A stretch of 39,773 nt of DNA, taken from an uncultured Bacilli bacterium. GTDB taxonomy: Bacteria > Bacillota_I > Bacilli_A > RF39 > UBA660. Position numbers and translations under genes: made by a program. The notes under the pieces are model-generated. The model saw only the letters and a program-made list of their open reading frames with translations. It was not told where the DNA came from and did not search any database. The DNA is taken from positions 1 to 39,773 of the forward strand of contig CANRKD010000006.1 of NCBI GenBank assembly GCA_947631105.1. The letters are read 5' to 3'. This document shows positions 9,472 to 19,700 of this stretch, one piece after another (the first letter of the stretch is position 1; every line of letters starts with the position of its first letter).

Positions 9472-11237
9472 TAACATAGTCCTAATAATCGATCTGTTTC
9501 TGAACAAGTATCTTCATCTTCGGTTGTATCTTCATTATTCGTTGGTGTTTGAGCAACGCGAATTTTTAAACTTTGACCAGACATAATTGTATAATCTTTT
9601 GGTTTATCTTGATAGAATATTGTACCATCTGCGTAATCATTTGTTGGTACATATTCTATATTTAACGAAATATTATATTCTTCGCAGAAAGCTTCAATAT
9701 CATTAATTGTATAACTTCCATCAGTAAAATCAGGATATTTGCTTACAATATTAGGAATATATAGGGTAATTGTATCTCCAACAGATAATTTTTGCCCTTC
9801 AGTAACAGATTGCTCCATAATAATACCATCTTTGTATTTTGTAGCATCTTCGACATCTTTTTTCTCAATAAGCACTTGTAATCCTAAGGCTTCTAAAGCT
9901 CCTTTAATTTCTAAATAATTTTTATTTACATAATTTTCTATCGTAATTTTTGTATCACCAATAGATACATACAAAGTGATAGTAGTATTTTTAGTTCTTT
10001 TACTGTTTGCAGCTGGATTGGTTTTAATTACGTGTCCTTCTGCAATATCACTAGATGATTGTTCTTGTTGTTCATCACTTATTTTAAAGCCGCTTTCTTG
10101 TAATTTTTTAATCGCATCATTCACCGTTAGATTCGTTACATCAGGTACGGTGATTTCTTTTCCTCCAGTGATTACAGGAATGAGTAAAACAAGAGAGGTG
10201 ATTACTACGACAAGCCCTGTAAAAATAGAGGCTAAAATAATCAATAATTTATTTTGTTTTTTTAAATCATTTTTTGTAATTTGTCTTGCTATAGGAGTTC
10301 CTTCTTCCTCTTCTATGATTGTTTTTGATGTATCTTTTAACATTTTTGAAACTTTGGTATCATCAAAATTATTTTCAGGATATTTAAATTCAATCCTTTT
10401 TTCTTTGGCTCGACTTTCATCTAAACAAGTTTTTAAATCTTCATGCATTTCTCTGGCGTCTGCATAACGATTCTTAGGATTTTTAGCCGTCGCTTTTAAA
10501 ATTATATTTTCAATACTATTCGGTAAATTTGGCAATTCTTCTTTAATATTTGGTATCGGTTCTTTTAAATGTTTTAATGCTATTTCTACAGCATTTTCTC
10601 CACGATATGGCAAAGAACCTGTTAATAATTCATACATTACAATCCCCATGGAATATATATCACTTTGTAAGCTTGCTCCTTTGCCACTTGCTTGTTCTGG
10701 TGGAATATAATGTACACTACCCATTACAGAATTTGTTTGCGTCAGTTGAGTAGCATTCATTGCCATAGCAATTCCGAAATCCGTAATTTTAACTAAACCA
10801 TTTTCTAAAATCATAATATTTTGTGGTTTGATATCACGGTGGATAATATACGAATCATGAGCAACACTCATTCCATCAGTAATTTGAAGCATAATATCCA
10901 CCACTTCACTGACGGTTAATTTGCCTCTTTTTTTCAAAAGCTCTTTTAAATGCTTGCCTTCAATATATTCCATGACAATGTAATAATTTCCATTATCTTC
11001 CCCTACATCATATACTTCGACAATATTGGGATGATTCAAACTACTAGCAGATAGAGATTCTCTTTGAAAACGACGTACAAATTTTTCATCTCCAGCAAGA
11101 TCACCACGTAATAATTTAACAGCCACATTTCGATCTAAAATGGTATCATATGCTAAGTATACATTAGCCATTCCGCCTTCACCAATACTTTTGATGATTT
11201 GGTAACGATCACTAATCTTTTGCCCCTTCATTATCAT
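9471..11237 (-). CDS. prkC: Serine/threonine protein kinase with C-terminal PASTA repeats
   Basis: Hanks kinase motifs (VMEYIEGKHL, IIHRDIKPQNIM, KITDFGIA), TM segment, three extracellular PASTA-like repeats. Confidence 0.96.
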   Translation of the reverse strand: MIMKGQKISDRYQIIKSIGEGGMANVYLAYDTILDRNVAVKLLRGDLAGDEKFVRRFQRESLSASSLNHPNIVEVYDVGEDNGNYYIVMEYIEGKHLKELLKKRGKLTVSEVVDIMLQITDGMSVAHDSYIIHRDIKPQNIMILENGLVKITDFGIAMAMNATQLTQTNSVMGSVHYIPPEQASGKGASLQSDIYSMGIVMYELLTGSLPYRGENAVEIALKHLKEPIPNIKEELPNLPNSIENIILKATAKNPKNRYADAREMHEDLKTCLDESRAKEKRIEFKYPENNFDDTKVSKMLKDTSKTIIEEEEGTPIARQITKNDLKKQNKLLIILASIFTGLVVVITSLVLLIPVITGGKEITVPDVTNLTVNDAIKKLQESGFKISDEQQEQSSSDIAEGHVIKTNPAANSKRTKNTTITLYVSIGDTKITIENYVNKNYLEIKGALEALGLQVLIEKKDVEDATKYKDGIIMEQSVTEGQKLSVGDTITLYIPNIVSKYPDFTDGSYTINDIEAFCEEYNISLNIEYVPTNDYADGTIFYQDKPKDYTIMSGQSLKIRVAQTPTNNEDTTEDEDTCSETDRLLGLC

Positions 11238-11980
11238 TCTTGGTCACCACTTTCTTTTATAAGATAAGCTATTGATATATTGTCTTGTCCTCCTCTAGCA
11301 TTACATTTTCGAATTAATTTGATAATTTTTTCTTCTATTTCTAGCGTTTCATCATTTAAAACGCGTTCAATTTGTTCTGTAGTCAACATATTGGTAAGAC
11401 CATCACTACATAGTAAAATGGCTTCACTGGATAAATCAACGTCAAAAATATCTAATTCCACTTTTTCGGCAGCTCCTAAAGCTTTCATTAACACATTTTT
11501 TTTCGGATGATATTTGGCTTCTTCTTCGGTTAAATCTCCAGCACTTACTAATAAATTTACTAAAGTATGATCTTTGGTCACTTTATGTAGATGGCCATTT
11601 TTTAAAACAAATCCTGAGGAATCACCGATATTGCCAAAAATCAAATATTCTTTTGTTAATAAAGCTAAGACTAAAGTTGTTCCTAGCCCAGTAGAATCAG
11701 GATTATTTTCAGCATATTCTACTATTTCTTTATTAATTTCGTTAACATTATCATTTAACCAATTTATAGCATCTAGTTCTGAACCAACTGAAGCAATATT
11801 ACTAAAACGTTTACCTAAATGCGTTACAGCAAGGCTTGATGCAACTTCACCAGCACGATGTCCACCCATTCCATCTGCTACCATTAATAAATATTCATTG
11901 CTGGCATTTTTTAAAATAGTTACACTATCTTCATTATGACTTCGCACACGACCGGCATCTGTTAAATAAAAACTTTTCAT
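11234..11980 (-). CDS. prpC: PP2C-family serine/threonine phosphatase
   Basis: MKSFYLTDAGRVRSHNEDSV, VADGMGGHRAGEVAS, GLGTTLV, DNISIAYL. Start refined to the Met after an AGAGGTGG RBS. Confidence 0.95.
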   Translation of the reverse strand: MKSFYLTDAGRVRSHNEDSVTILKNASNEYLLMVADGMGGHRAGEVASSLAVTHLGKRFSNIASVGSELDAINWLNDNVNEINKEIVEYAENNPDSTGLGTTLVLALLTKEYLIFGNIGDSSGFVLKNGHLHKVTKDHTLVNLLVSAGDLTEEEAKYHPKKNVLMKALGAAEKVELDIFDVDLSSEAILLCSDGLTNMLTTEQIERVLNDETLEIEEKIIKLIRKCNARGGQDNISIAYLIKESGDQE

Positions 11981-12999
11981 TTTTCCACCTCTTTGCTTCT
12001 TAATTGCCCACAAGCAGCAGATATTTTGCTACCAAATTCTTTACGAATTGTAACATTAATTCCTTTCTTTTTTAAAGTTTCACAAAATTTACTAATTGTT
12101 GTACGGTCACTTTTTTTAAACTCCATATGATTGGTTTCATTATATGGAATTAAATTAACATATACATTCATTCCTTTTAAGAGTGTTGCCAATTCTATAG
12201 CACATTCTTTACTATCATTTATCCCTTTTAGCATAACATATTCTATGGTTACTCGTCTATTAGTATATGCAATGTAATCTTTAATAGCACTAATCAGTTG
12301 ACTAATATTATACACTTTATTTACTTTCATTAACTTATTTCGCAACTCATCATTGGGTGCATGCAAAGATATTGCTAAATTAATTTGAATATCTTTTTCT
12401 TTTAACTCTTGAATTTTAGGAACTAAACCACTAGTTGATAAAGTGATATGACGTATTCCAATCGCTAAACCTTTTGGGTCATTAATAATATTAATAAAAT
12501 TCATCACATTTTCAAAATTATCTAATGGTTCGCCAATTCCCATAATTACAACACTAGAAATTCGATTTTCTATCTCTTCTTCAATTTGTAAAAGTTGGCA
12601 GACCATTTCATAAGTCATTAAATTACGAACTTTTTTTAAACGTCCACTTTCACAAAAGGCACATCCCATATTACATCCAACTTGGCTCGATACACAAAGA
12701 CTAATCCCATAATCATGATACATGACAACTGCTTCAATAAAGTTTTTATCTTTCAATTCAAATAAATATTTTCGTGTTTTACTGTCTTTTTCGATGCGAA
12801 CAATTTTAGGCATTTCAAAAGAAAAATTTTCATTTATTTTTTCGCGAATTTCTTTTTTTATATTGCTCCAAGATTCTATATGGGTGTTTTTCTTTTGATA
12901 TAACCATTCAAACACTTGTAATGCTTTGAATTTTTTTTCATGAATAGATAAAAAATAATTTTCTAATTCTTGGCGAGTCATCCCGTATATATTTTGCAT
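11977..12999 (-). CDS. rlmN: 23S rRNA/tRNA adenine-C2 methyltransferase RlmN
   Basis: Radical-SAM CX3CX2C (GCNMGCAFCESG), GIGEPLDN, HITLSTSGLVP; start refined to MQNIYGM. Confidence 0.96.
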   Translation of the reverse strand: MQNIYGMTRQELENYFLSIHEKKFKALQVFEWLYQKKNTHIESWSNIKKEIREKINENFSFEMPKIVRIEKDSKTRKYLFELKDKNFIEAVVMYHDYGISLCVSSQVGCNMGCAFCESGRLKKVRNLMTYEMVCQLLQIEEEIENRISSVVIMGIGEPLDNFENVMNFINIINDPKGLAIGIRHITLSTSGLVPKIQELKEKDIQINLAISLHAPNDELRNKLMKVNKVYNISQLISAIKDYIAYTNRRVTIEYVMLKGINDSKECAIELATLLKGMNVYVNLIPYNETNHMEFKKSDRTTISKFCETLKKKGINVTIRKEFGSKISAACGQLRSKEVEK

Positions 13000-13049
13000 A
13001 ATTTCACCATACTCATTGTAACAGATTCCCAAAATAAAGTCTATAGTTT

Positions 13050-13082
13050 AAAAAACACTTAAGATACTCTTAAATGTTTTTT
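13050..13082 (-). terminator. Terminator overlapping the 3' end of the 13070-13741 ORF
   Basis: Minus: AAAAAACATTTAAGA-GTA-TCTTAAGTGTTTTTT (one G.U); stop TAA in stem. Confidence 0.85.
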
Positions 13083-13741
13083 AATAAAGTATAATTCAAA
13101 GTATAAACTTCATCATTACGTTTTATCATAATTTGTTCAATTGCCGATTTATTTTCCGTTACTAAAATTTCTAATTCTTCCTCTCCTTTGAGATTATAAT
13201 CATAAGTAGTGATTGCTTCTTCTTCTGTAACAATACAATCATCTGGTGCTACTTGATTAATTAAGCCCAAAATATAATTTAAATCTAATAAGGAAGAATC
13301 AATATCATCATATAAAGTTGAAATAGAAATTTCGTTATCGATTAAGATTTGATATATTTTTTTTCCATCAATTCGATATTTTATAATTCCTTCTGTATTT
13401 TGTTTATAACCATATATAATATTATTGATTTTTTTCCCTTCATATCTTGTTTTCTCGTCTTTTTTAGTAATCATATAAATAAATTCATAATCACTTGCGA
13501 CTAATTGTTGTAATTTATCTTGATATTCTATTTTTTCTTCTTCTACTTCTACGGGTTGATTTACTGTATCCTTTATTTTGTTTGGTTCCTCTTTCACTGT
13601 TTTTTCATTTATTTTATTGTTGATCCATAATACACCAATTAAAATAGCTAATATAATCACCCAAATTAAAAATTTAATTAGAGCACGTAATCGAGGATTT
13701 TCCCAACATTTTTTCCAAAAACTTTGTTCCATCATACTCAC
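13070..13741 (-). CDS. Uncharacterised single-pass membrane protein
   Basis: 223 aa; TM LIKFLIWVIILAILIGVLWI then acidic linker and a soluble domain; inside the fmt-rlmN operon. Confidence 0.85.
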   Translation of the reverse strand: MSMMEQSFWKKCWENPRLRALIKFLIWVIILAILIGVLWINNKINEKTVKEEPNKIKDTVNQPVEVEEEKIEYQDKLQQLVASDYEFIYMITKKDEKTRYEGKKINNIIYGYKQNTEGIIKYRIDGKKIYQILIDNEISISTLYDDIDSSLLDLNYILGLINQVAPDDCIVTEEEAITTYDYNLKGEEELEILVTENKSAIEQIMIKRNDEVYTLNYTLLKNI

Positions 13742-14682
13742 CTATTTATTCTTTGATTTTTTACTTCTTCCTTTTTCAAACCATTTAGATAATCCACAAT
13801 TAACATTTCTTTTTTACCAAATGGTTTAATTTTATTCAAGTAAATTATACCATCTTTACAAGAAATTCCCAAACTTTTTTTCGTTAATTCTACAATTTCG
13901 TTTGGTTCTTTTACTTTTGTTTCAGTAAATGTTGCTTCTAAAATTTTTATTTCTTGATTATTCCAAAGAAAATAAGCAAGAGGCCAAGGATTTAAACCAC
14001 GTATTTTATTGATGATTTTCTTTCCTTCTTGATTAAAATCTAATTTTTCATCTTCTCTTTTGATATTAAATGCATAGGTTGCTTCCGTTTCATTTTGCGG
14101 AATACGTTTGTTAGTTTTATTTATTACGCTGGGCAACGTCTCTATTAATAAATCAGCTCCTATTTTAGATAATTGGTCATGAAGTGTTCCTACGGTATCT
14201 TTTTCTTTTATTTGATATTCTTTTTGTGTAATGATATCTCCTGTATCCATTCCTTCTGCCATATACATAATTGTTATACCTGTTTTTTCTTCTCCATTTA
14301 TTAAACACCAATGAATTGGAGCTCCACCACGATATTTTGGTAAAAGAGAGGCATGAACATTTATACATCCTAAAGGAGGATAATCTAAAATAATCTTAGG
14401 AATAATTTGTCCATAGGCACATGTAATAATAATGTCTGCAGGAGTATTTTTGATTTTTTCATATTCCTCTTTTATTTTGGATGGTTGAAAAACAGGAATA
14501 TGATTGGCTTCTGCAACTACTTTTACGGGCGTTTTGGTAATTATTTGTTTTCTACCCACGCATTTATCGGGTTGTGAAACTACCAAAACTACATTTGTAT
14601 TTTCAATTAATTTTTGTAATACCGGTACAGCAAAATCAGGAGTTCCCATAAAAATAACACGTAAATCTTTCAAATTTATCAC
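13738..14682 (-). CDS. fmt: Methionyl-tRNA formyltransferase
   Basis: VIFMGTPDFAVPVLQKL, VHASLLPKYRGGAPIHWCLINGE, GMDTGDI. Confidence 0.97.
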   Translation of the reverse strand: MINLKDLRVIFMGTPDFAVPVLQKLIENTNVVLVVSQPDKCVGRKQIITKTPVKVVAEANHIPVFQPSKIKEEYEKIKNTPADIIITCAYGQIIPKIILDYPPLGCINVHASLLPKYRGGAPIHWCLINGEEKTGITIMYMAEGMDTGDIITQKEYQIKEKDTVGTLHDQLSKIGADLLIETLPSVINKTNKRIPQNETEATYAFNIKREDEKLDFNQEGKKIINKIRGLNPWPLAYFLWNNQEIKILEATFTETKVKEPNEIVELTKKSLGISCKDGIIYLNKIKPFGKKEMLIVDYLNGLKKEEVKNQRINR

Positions 14683-14724
14683 CTTTAAATTTATTATACA
14701 AAATAAATAAAAGAAAATTCAACA

Positions 14725-16911
14725 TTAAATCTTTAAAGGATTTATATCAAAGTCAATATTTACTTTTTTATTCATTTGATATAGATTGTCTAATTCTTTT
14801 AAAACATTTAATATTTTTTTGTCAAAACGATATTTAATCATTAATTGAAAACGATAAATATTATTTACTTTGAATATATTTGATGTAGTAGGTCCTAAAA
14901 TAATAGAAGTAGATTCTAAGTTCTTTTTTAAATAATCCGCTACTTTTTTAGCTTCTGCACATGCTCGTTCATATTCTTTACTCATTACTTTAATACTTAC
15001 TAAATAATAATAAGGAGGGTATTTTAGTTTTTTACGAATATTCATTTCATATTTATAAAATTTAGGATAATTTTGTTCTGCCACACAATTTAAGATAAAA
15101 TTTTTAGGATTAAAAGTTTGAATAATGACGGTCCCTACGGTATTTTTTCTTCCTGCTCTACCACTTGCTTGATATAATAAATCAAAGGTTCTTTCTCCAC
15201 TCCTAAAATCTGGCAAATTTAGTGTAAAATCAGCATTAATTATACCAACTACGGAAACTAAAGGAAAATCAAGACCTTTACTAATCATTTGCGTACCTAA
15301 CAAAATATCATATTCATGATTTTTAAATTTTTCAATAATCTTTTCATGACTATTTTTGGTTTGAGTGGTATCTGCATCCATACGAAGAACTTTTAAATCA
15401 GGATACATATTTTTAATTTCTTGTTCTAATTTTTCTGTCCCATAACCATAAAAATTTAACTCTTCATGACATTTTGGACAATTTTCTTTTTTAAATATGG
15501 TATAACCACAGTAATGGCATCTCAAATTATTTTTTTGTTTATGATAGGTTAAAGTGATATCACAATTGGGACATTTATAGGTATATCCACAATTAGAACA
15601 AGTAATTGTTGTCGAAAAACCTCGACGATTTAAAAGTAAAATTACTTGTTCATTTCTACTTATAGCACTTTCTATTTCTACTTGTAGACGTTCACTGATT
15701 AAATAGTTTCCTTTTTTTATTTCTTCAGCCATATTCACAATACAACAATTTGGTAACGGAGCATTATTGGCTCTTTTTTCTAATTTTAATAATTGATATA
15801 AACCTTTCCCTGCTCTAGCCATTTTTTCAAGAGTTGGTGTAGCACTTCCTAATAAAATAGGAATATGATTATACTCCGCTCGAAATTCTGCAACATCTAT
15901 AGCATTGTATTTAGGATTATTTTCTTGTTTATATGAATCGGATTGCTCTTCATCTATAATAATTATCCCTAATTTTTTTAAAGGAGCAAATATAGCACTA
16001 CGGGCACCTATTACAATTTGGACTTCATTTTTAGTTATTTTCCGCCATTCATCATATTTCTCACCATCTGATAAACCACTATGCAAAATAGCTATCATTT
16101 TACCAAATCGTGATTTAAAGTTAAACAAAAATTGAGGAGTTAAGCTAATTTCTGGCACTAAAACAATTGCTGTTTTTCCTTGTTTTAAAACCTGTTCAAT
16201 AATTTGCATATAAACCTCTGTTTTCCCACTTCCTGTAACACCATATAATAAAAATTTTTTATGGGTATTTAAATGACTTAGAACTTGTTTCACGACATTT
16301 TGTTGATCCGGATTTAACTCCTTTTTTTGATCTAAATTAATTTCTGTTTGTTTCAAACGATAAAATTCTTCTTTTTGTTCTAAAATAATTTGTTTTTTCA
16401 ATAATGTTTTCACTGCCGAATTAGAAATAGCTATGGCTTGCTTTTTTTCTACATAATTATTATTACTATAAATAAATTCAATGATTTCTTTTTGAATTTT
16501 ATTTGTACATTGCATTAAAGCATTGGAATAAGTATCCTGTATTTTTAAAAAACTTTGATATTTCTTAGCTATATATGTTTTATTAGATGCTTTTAAAGCT
16601 TTGGGTAACATTGTTTGATAAGCACTCGCTAAAGAACATAAAGTGGTTTTTTTTATAAAATTACCAATCGCCATCAATTCTTCAGTAAGTACAATTTCCT
16701 CATCTATGACATTATGAATAGCAAGTATTTTTACATCTTTAGGGGCTGTGTGTTTTATTTTTAAAATAAACCCTTCTAACGTTTGATGGCCAAACGGAAC
16801 AGTTATTCTTTTTCCAATTTTTATTTTATCTTGTAAATGTTGAGGTACACTATAAGTATAACTTTCTGATATTTGTTTTGATTTTAGTTCAAGTAAACAC
16901 TCAATGTACAT
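14725..16911 (-). CDS. priA: Primosomal protein N' (PriA helicase)
   Basis: LLYGVTGSGKTEVYM, IIIDEEQSDSYKQ, Zn-binding CSNCGYTYKCPNCDITLTYHKQKNNLRCHYCG; start refined to MYIECLLEL. Confidence 0.96.
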   Translation of the reverse strand: MYIECLLELKSKQISESYTYSVPQHLQDKIKIGKRITVPFGHQTLEGFILKIKHTAPKDVKILAIHNVIDEEIVLTEELMAIGNFIKKTTLCSLASAYQTMLPKALKASNKTYIAKKYQSFLKIQDTYSNALMQCTNKIQKEIIEFIYSNNNYVEKKQAIAISNSAVKTLLKKQIILEQKEEFYRLKQTEINLDQKKELNPDQQNVVKQVLSHLNTHKKFLLYGVTGSGKTEVYMQIIEQVLKQGKTAIVLVPEISLTPQFLFNFKSRFGKMIAILHSGLSDGEKYDEWRKITKNEVQIVIGARSAIFAPLKKLGIIIIDEEQSDSYKQENNPKYNAIDVAEFRAEYNHIPILLGSATPTLEKMARAGKGLYQLLKLEKRANNAPLPNCCIVNMAEEIKKGNYLISERLQVEIESAISRNEQVILLLNRRGFSTTITCSNCGYTYKCPNCDITLTYHKQKNNLRCHYCGYTIFKKENCPKCHEELNFYGYGTEKLEQEIKNMYPDLKVLRMDADTTQTKNSHEKIIEKFKNHEYDILLGTQMISKGLDFPLVSVVGIINADFTLNLPDFRSGERTFDLLYQASGRAGRKNTVGTVIIQTFNPKNFILNCVAEQNYPKFYKYEMNIRKKLKYPPYYYLVSIKVMSKEYERACAEAKKVADYLKKNLESTSIILGPTTSNIFKVNNIYRFQLMIKYRFDKKILNVLKELDNLYQMNKKVNIDFDINPLKI

Positions 16912-16970
16912 CTGATCACCCGCTTTCAACTATTATAACAAATTCAAAATAAAACAACTAGACTTCTCAT

Positions 16971-17480
16971 CTAATTGCTTTTTAATTCAGTTTCTTCTTT
17001 TTTTAAAAAAGGCAAAATTTTAGAATATTCTTTTATTAATACTTCTAAAGAATAAGCGCAATTTGCCGGTGAGGGACTTGGCAAGGAAATTTCGGGAATT
17101 AAAATTTGATCTTTAAAATATTTTTGATAAAATTTATGAGCTGTTTTTCCTGTTGTAACAATTAATTTAATATTTGTTTTCTTTAAAATCAAATTTAAAT
17201 TGTTAGGTTTTTCATTTTTAATACTACTATCACTTGATCCAATGATTTCACAACTTTTTAGTACATCCCATAAAGCTATATTATGATTTAATAAAAATTC
17301 CTTTTTATTTTTTATTTCTTCTTGAAATAAAGATTCTAATATTTTCCAAAAACGATTTTGGGGATTACCATAATAAAAATTTACTTCTCGAGATTTTTTA
17401 CTGGGAATTGTCCCTAAAATTAAAATTTGAGATTCTCTATTGTAAATCGGTTCAAAATTATGAATTACTTTTTGACTCAT
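16971..17480 (-). CDS. DNA glycosylase of the UDG superfamily (deoxyinosine/mismatch type)
   Basis: LILGTIPSKKSREVNFYYGNPQNRFWKIL...NIALWDVLKSCEIIGSSDSSI...LPSPSPAN. Confidence 0.8.
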   Translation of the reverse strand: MSQKVIHNFEPIYNRESQILILGTIPSKKSREVNFYYGNPQNRFWKILESLFQEEIKNKKEFLLNHNIALWDVLKSCEIIGSSDSSIKNEKPNNLNLILKKTNIKLIVTTGKTAHKFYQKYFKDQILIPEISLPSPSPANCAYSLEVLIKEYSKILPFLKKEETELKSN

Positions 17481-18295
17481 TTATTTAATCCTTGATTATA
17501 TTTTTTATTAAATTTTTCAATTTGATTCATTCGTTTTAGTTTTGGACCTTCTAATGTATTATTTAAATCTATAAAATCTAATCTTTCTCTATTACTATAG
17601 GGAAACATTGTGATAATTTCATCTGAATTACTAAAAGTGACAACTTTTAAAAAATCCACTAATCTTCCTTTATCATATCCACAAGCTAAACTTTTAAAGA
17701 TATAACAATCTGCTAAAAATCCCGATCTAATTTTTAATTCATTAGGTAAGCTTTTTTTTAATTCGTAATATATTGCTTCTAATGAAAATGAATCCGCAAA
17801 CTCTTGCAAATGCTGTTTTTTTATGTGAGATAAAGTTGTTTCATCCTGATATAAAAGAATTTGTTTTTTTAGATACGTTGTATCTGAAACATCTGTTATT
17901 AGCTTCCCCATTTTTTTTTCTAAAAATGATTTGTACATCGATATACTTTTAATATCATAAAAATCTTTTTCATTTTCCATAAAATAATTATAAGCTTCTT
18001 GGTATTTGTTTAAGGCTACTAATAATTTTAATCTAATTGCTTGGATAAATAATACATCTTTATAATTTACTTTTTTACTTACTAATTTTTCTGCTTTTTG
18101 TAAAATAGGTTCTATTTCGTCTAAATTATTATTTTTAAATAAAGCATCAGCATAATATATATATCCTAAAACATCTCGAGGATAGGTCTGTATGTATTTT
18201 TGATATTCACGAATAGCTTCAGGTAATCGAAATTCAGCCGCTAATGTATTTATTTTATTAAGATAGGTATCATGAAAGCTTCTTTGGTTTGGCAT
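17477..18295 (-). CDS. TPR-like uncharacterised protein
   Basis: AAEFRLPEAIREYQKYIQTYPRDVLGYIYYADALFKNNNLDEIEPILQKAEKL helical repeats. Confidence 0.7.
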   Translation of the reverse strand: MPNQRSFHDTYLNKINTLAAEFRLPEAIREYQKYIQTYPRDVLGYIYYADALFKNNNLDEIEPILQKAEKLVSKKVNYKDVLFIQAIRLKLLVALNKYQEAYNYFMENEKDFYDIKSISMYKSFLEKKMGKLITDVSDTTYLKKQILLYQDETTLSHIKKQHLQEFADSFSLEAIYYELKKSLPNELKIRSGFLADCYIFKSLACGYDKGRLVDFLKVVTFSNSDEIITMFPYSNRERLDFIDLNNTLEGPKLKRMNQIEKFNKKYNQGLNK

Positions 18296-18353
18296 ACAAT
18301 TCTCCTTTCTACAATAGATTTTATTTTATAATAGCTATATCAAAAATTCAATA

Positions 18354-18383
18354 AAAAAAACAAAAGTTTATTTTGTCTTTTTT
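18354..18383 (-). terminator. Terminator overlapping the 3' end of the SPFH gene
   Basis: Minus: AAAAAGACAAAA-TAAAC-TTTTGTTTTTTT; stop codon in loop. Confidence 0.7.
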
Positions 18384-19261
18384 TCAGAAATCATTTCCTT
18401 TATTGTTGTACCAATGGTTGCAATAGATTGAAGTTCACTTGGAACAATGATTTTAGTTGATTGTCCATCCGCCATTTTTGCAAGAGTTTCATAACTTTTT
18501 AAGGTTAATACTGATGAATCTGCTTTAGCATCTTTTAATAATTTAATCCCTTCAGCTTCAGCTTTTTTTATTTTTATTAAAGCTTCTGCTTCTCCTTGGG
18601 CTCTTTTGATCTTACTTTGCATTTCTGCTTCTGCTCTTAAAATAGCACTTTCTTTTTCGCCTTCAGCAATTAAAATATTTGATTTTTTTTCACCTTCAGC
18701 TTGAAGAATTTTTTCTCTTCTTTCCCGTTCAGCACGCATTTGTTTTTCCATAGCTTCTTGGATATCTTTTGGGGGTAAAATATTTTTTACCTCTACTCGA
18801 TTTACTTTAATTCCCCAAGGATCTGTTGCTTCATCTAAAATTGAACGCATTTTAGAATTGATAATATCACGAGATGTCAATGTTTGATCAAGTTCTAATT
18901 CTCCAATAATATTACGCAAAGTAGTGGCAGTTAAATTTTCAATAGCACTGATTGGATATTCTACACCATATGTATAAAGTTTTGGATCAGTAATTTGAAA
19001 ATAAACTACTGTATCTATTTGCATCGTAACATTATCTTTAGTAATTACGGGTTGAGGTGCGAAATCTTTTACAATTTCTTTTAAACTTACCACATTTGCA
19101 ACACGATCAATGAACGGGATTTTAATATGTAAACCATTTTTCCATGTTTCATAATAAGATCCTAATCTTTCTATTACATAACTTTTTGCTTGAGGAACTA
19201 TTTTAATATTTGGTAAAACAATAATAACAATAATAATTAAAATTACTAATAAAATATTCAT
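18368..19261 (-). CDS. SPFH/band-7 (stomatin/QmcA-like) membrane protein
   Basis: N-terminal TM, VVYFQITDPKLYTYGV, AMEKQMRAERERREKILQAEGEKKS. Confidence 0.92.
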   Translation of the reverse strand: MNILLVILIIIVIIVLPNIKIVPQAKSYVIERLGSYYETWKNGLHIKIPFIDRVANVVSLKEIVKDFAPQPVITKDNVTMQIDTVVYFQITDPKLYTYGVEYPISAIENLTATTLRNIIGELELDQTLTSRDIINSKMRSILDEATDPWGIKVNRVEVKNILPPKDIQEAMEKQMRAERERREKILQAEGEKKSNILIAEGEKESAILRAEAEMQSKIKRAQGEAEALIKIKKAEAEGIKLLKDAKADSSVLTLKSYETLAKMADGQSTKIIVPSELQSIATIGTTIKEMISEKKTK

Positions 19262-19689
19262 TCTTTATCTACCTTCTTTCTTACTTTTAATTTTACGCCA
19301 TCAATTTGGTCAATAATTACTTCTTCACCAATCTGGATTTTATCATTTGAAATAGCACTCCAACGCTTACCATCCACTTTTACTTCTCCTAATTCGTATT
19401 TATTTATTTGTTCTGTTACTATTCCACTCATTCCCACTACTCTATCTAAATTTGTTTTTTCACTGCGTGGTTTCAACCATTTTTTGATAATTTTTCGTGT
19501 TGTCAATAATAAGAAGGCACCAAGTAGTACAAATACAGCAAATTGAATAAGAAAACTGTCTATAAATAAAGAAACTATTAAAGCTACCAGTCCACTTGCT
19601 ATAAACCAAATGGATACTAAATTCAAAGTACAAGCTTCAGCTATTATCAATATTAAAATTACAATTACCCAAAAAAACCAGTTTATCAT
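19258..19689 (-). CDS. NfeD-like membrane protein
   Basis: N-terminal TM helices then OB-like MSGIVTEQINKYELGEVKVDGKRWSA; overlaps the SPFH gene by 4 nt (usual NfeD-SPFH pairing). Confidence 0.88.
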   Translation of the reverse strand: MINWFFWVIVILILIIAEACTLNLVSIWFIASGLVALIVSLFIDSFLIQFAVFVLLGAFLLLTTRKIIKKWLKPRSEKTNLDRVVGMSGIVTEQINKYELGEVKVDGKRWSAISNDKIQIGEEVIIDQIDGVKLKVRKKVDKE

Positions 19690-19700
19690 TTTTTTCCTCT

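Noticed and set aside
14177-14368. 63-aa minus-strand ORF within fmt
   Set aside because: Out-of-frame shadow ORF of fmt; low-complexity translation.
14683-14760. Possible terminator after priA (TAAATC-CTTTAAA-GATTTA)
   Set aside because: Six-bp stem without a T-run; the genes are likely co-transcribed with fmt.
7285-15621. 0A-box-like TGTCGAAA words in dnaE (about 7287) and priA (about 15611)
   Set aside because: Located within coding sequence and expected by chance; used only as a caution for the sirA box.
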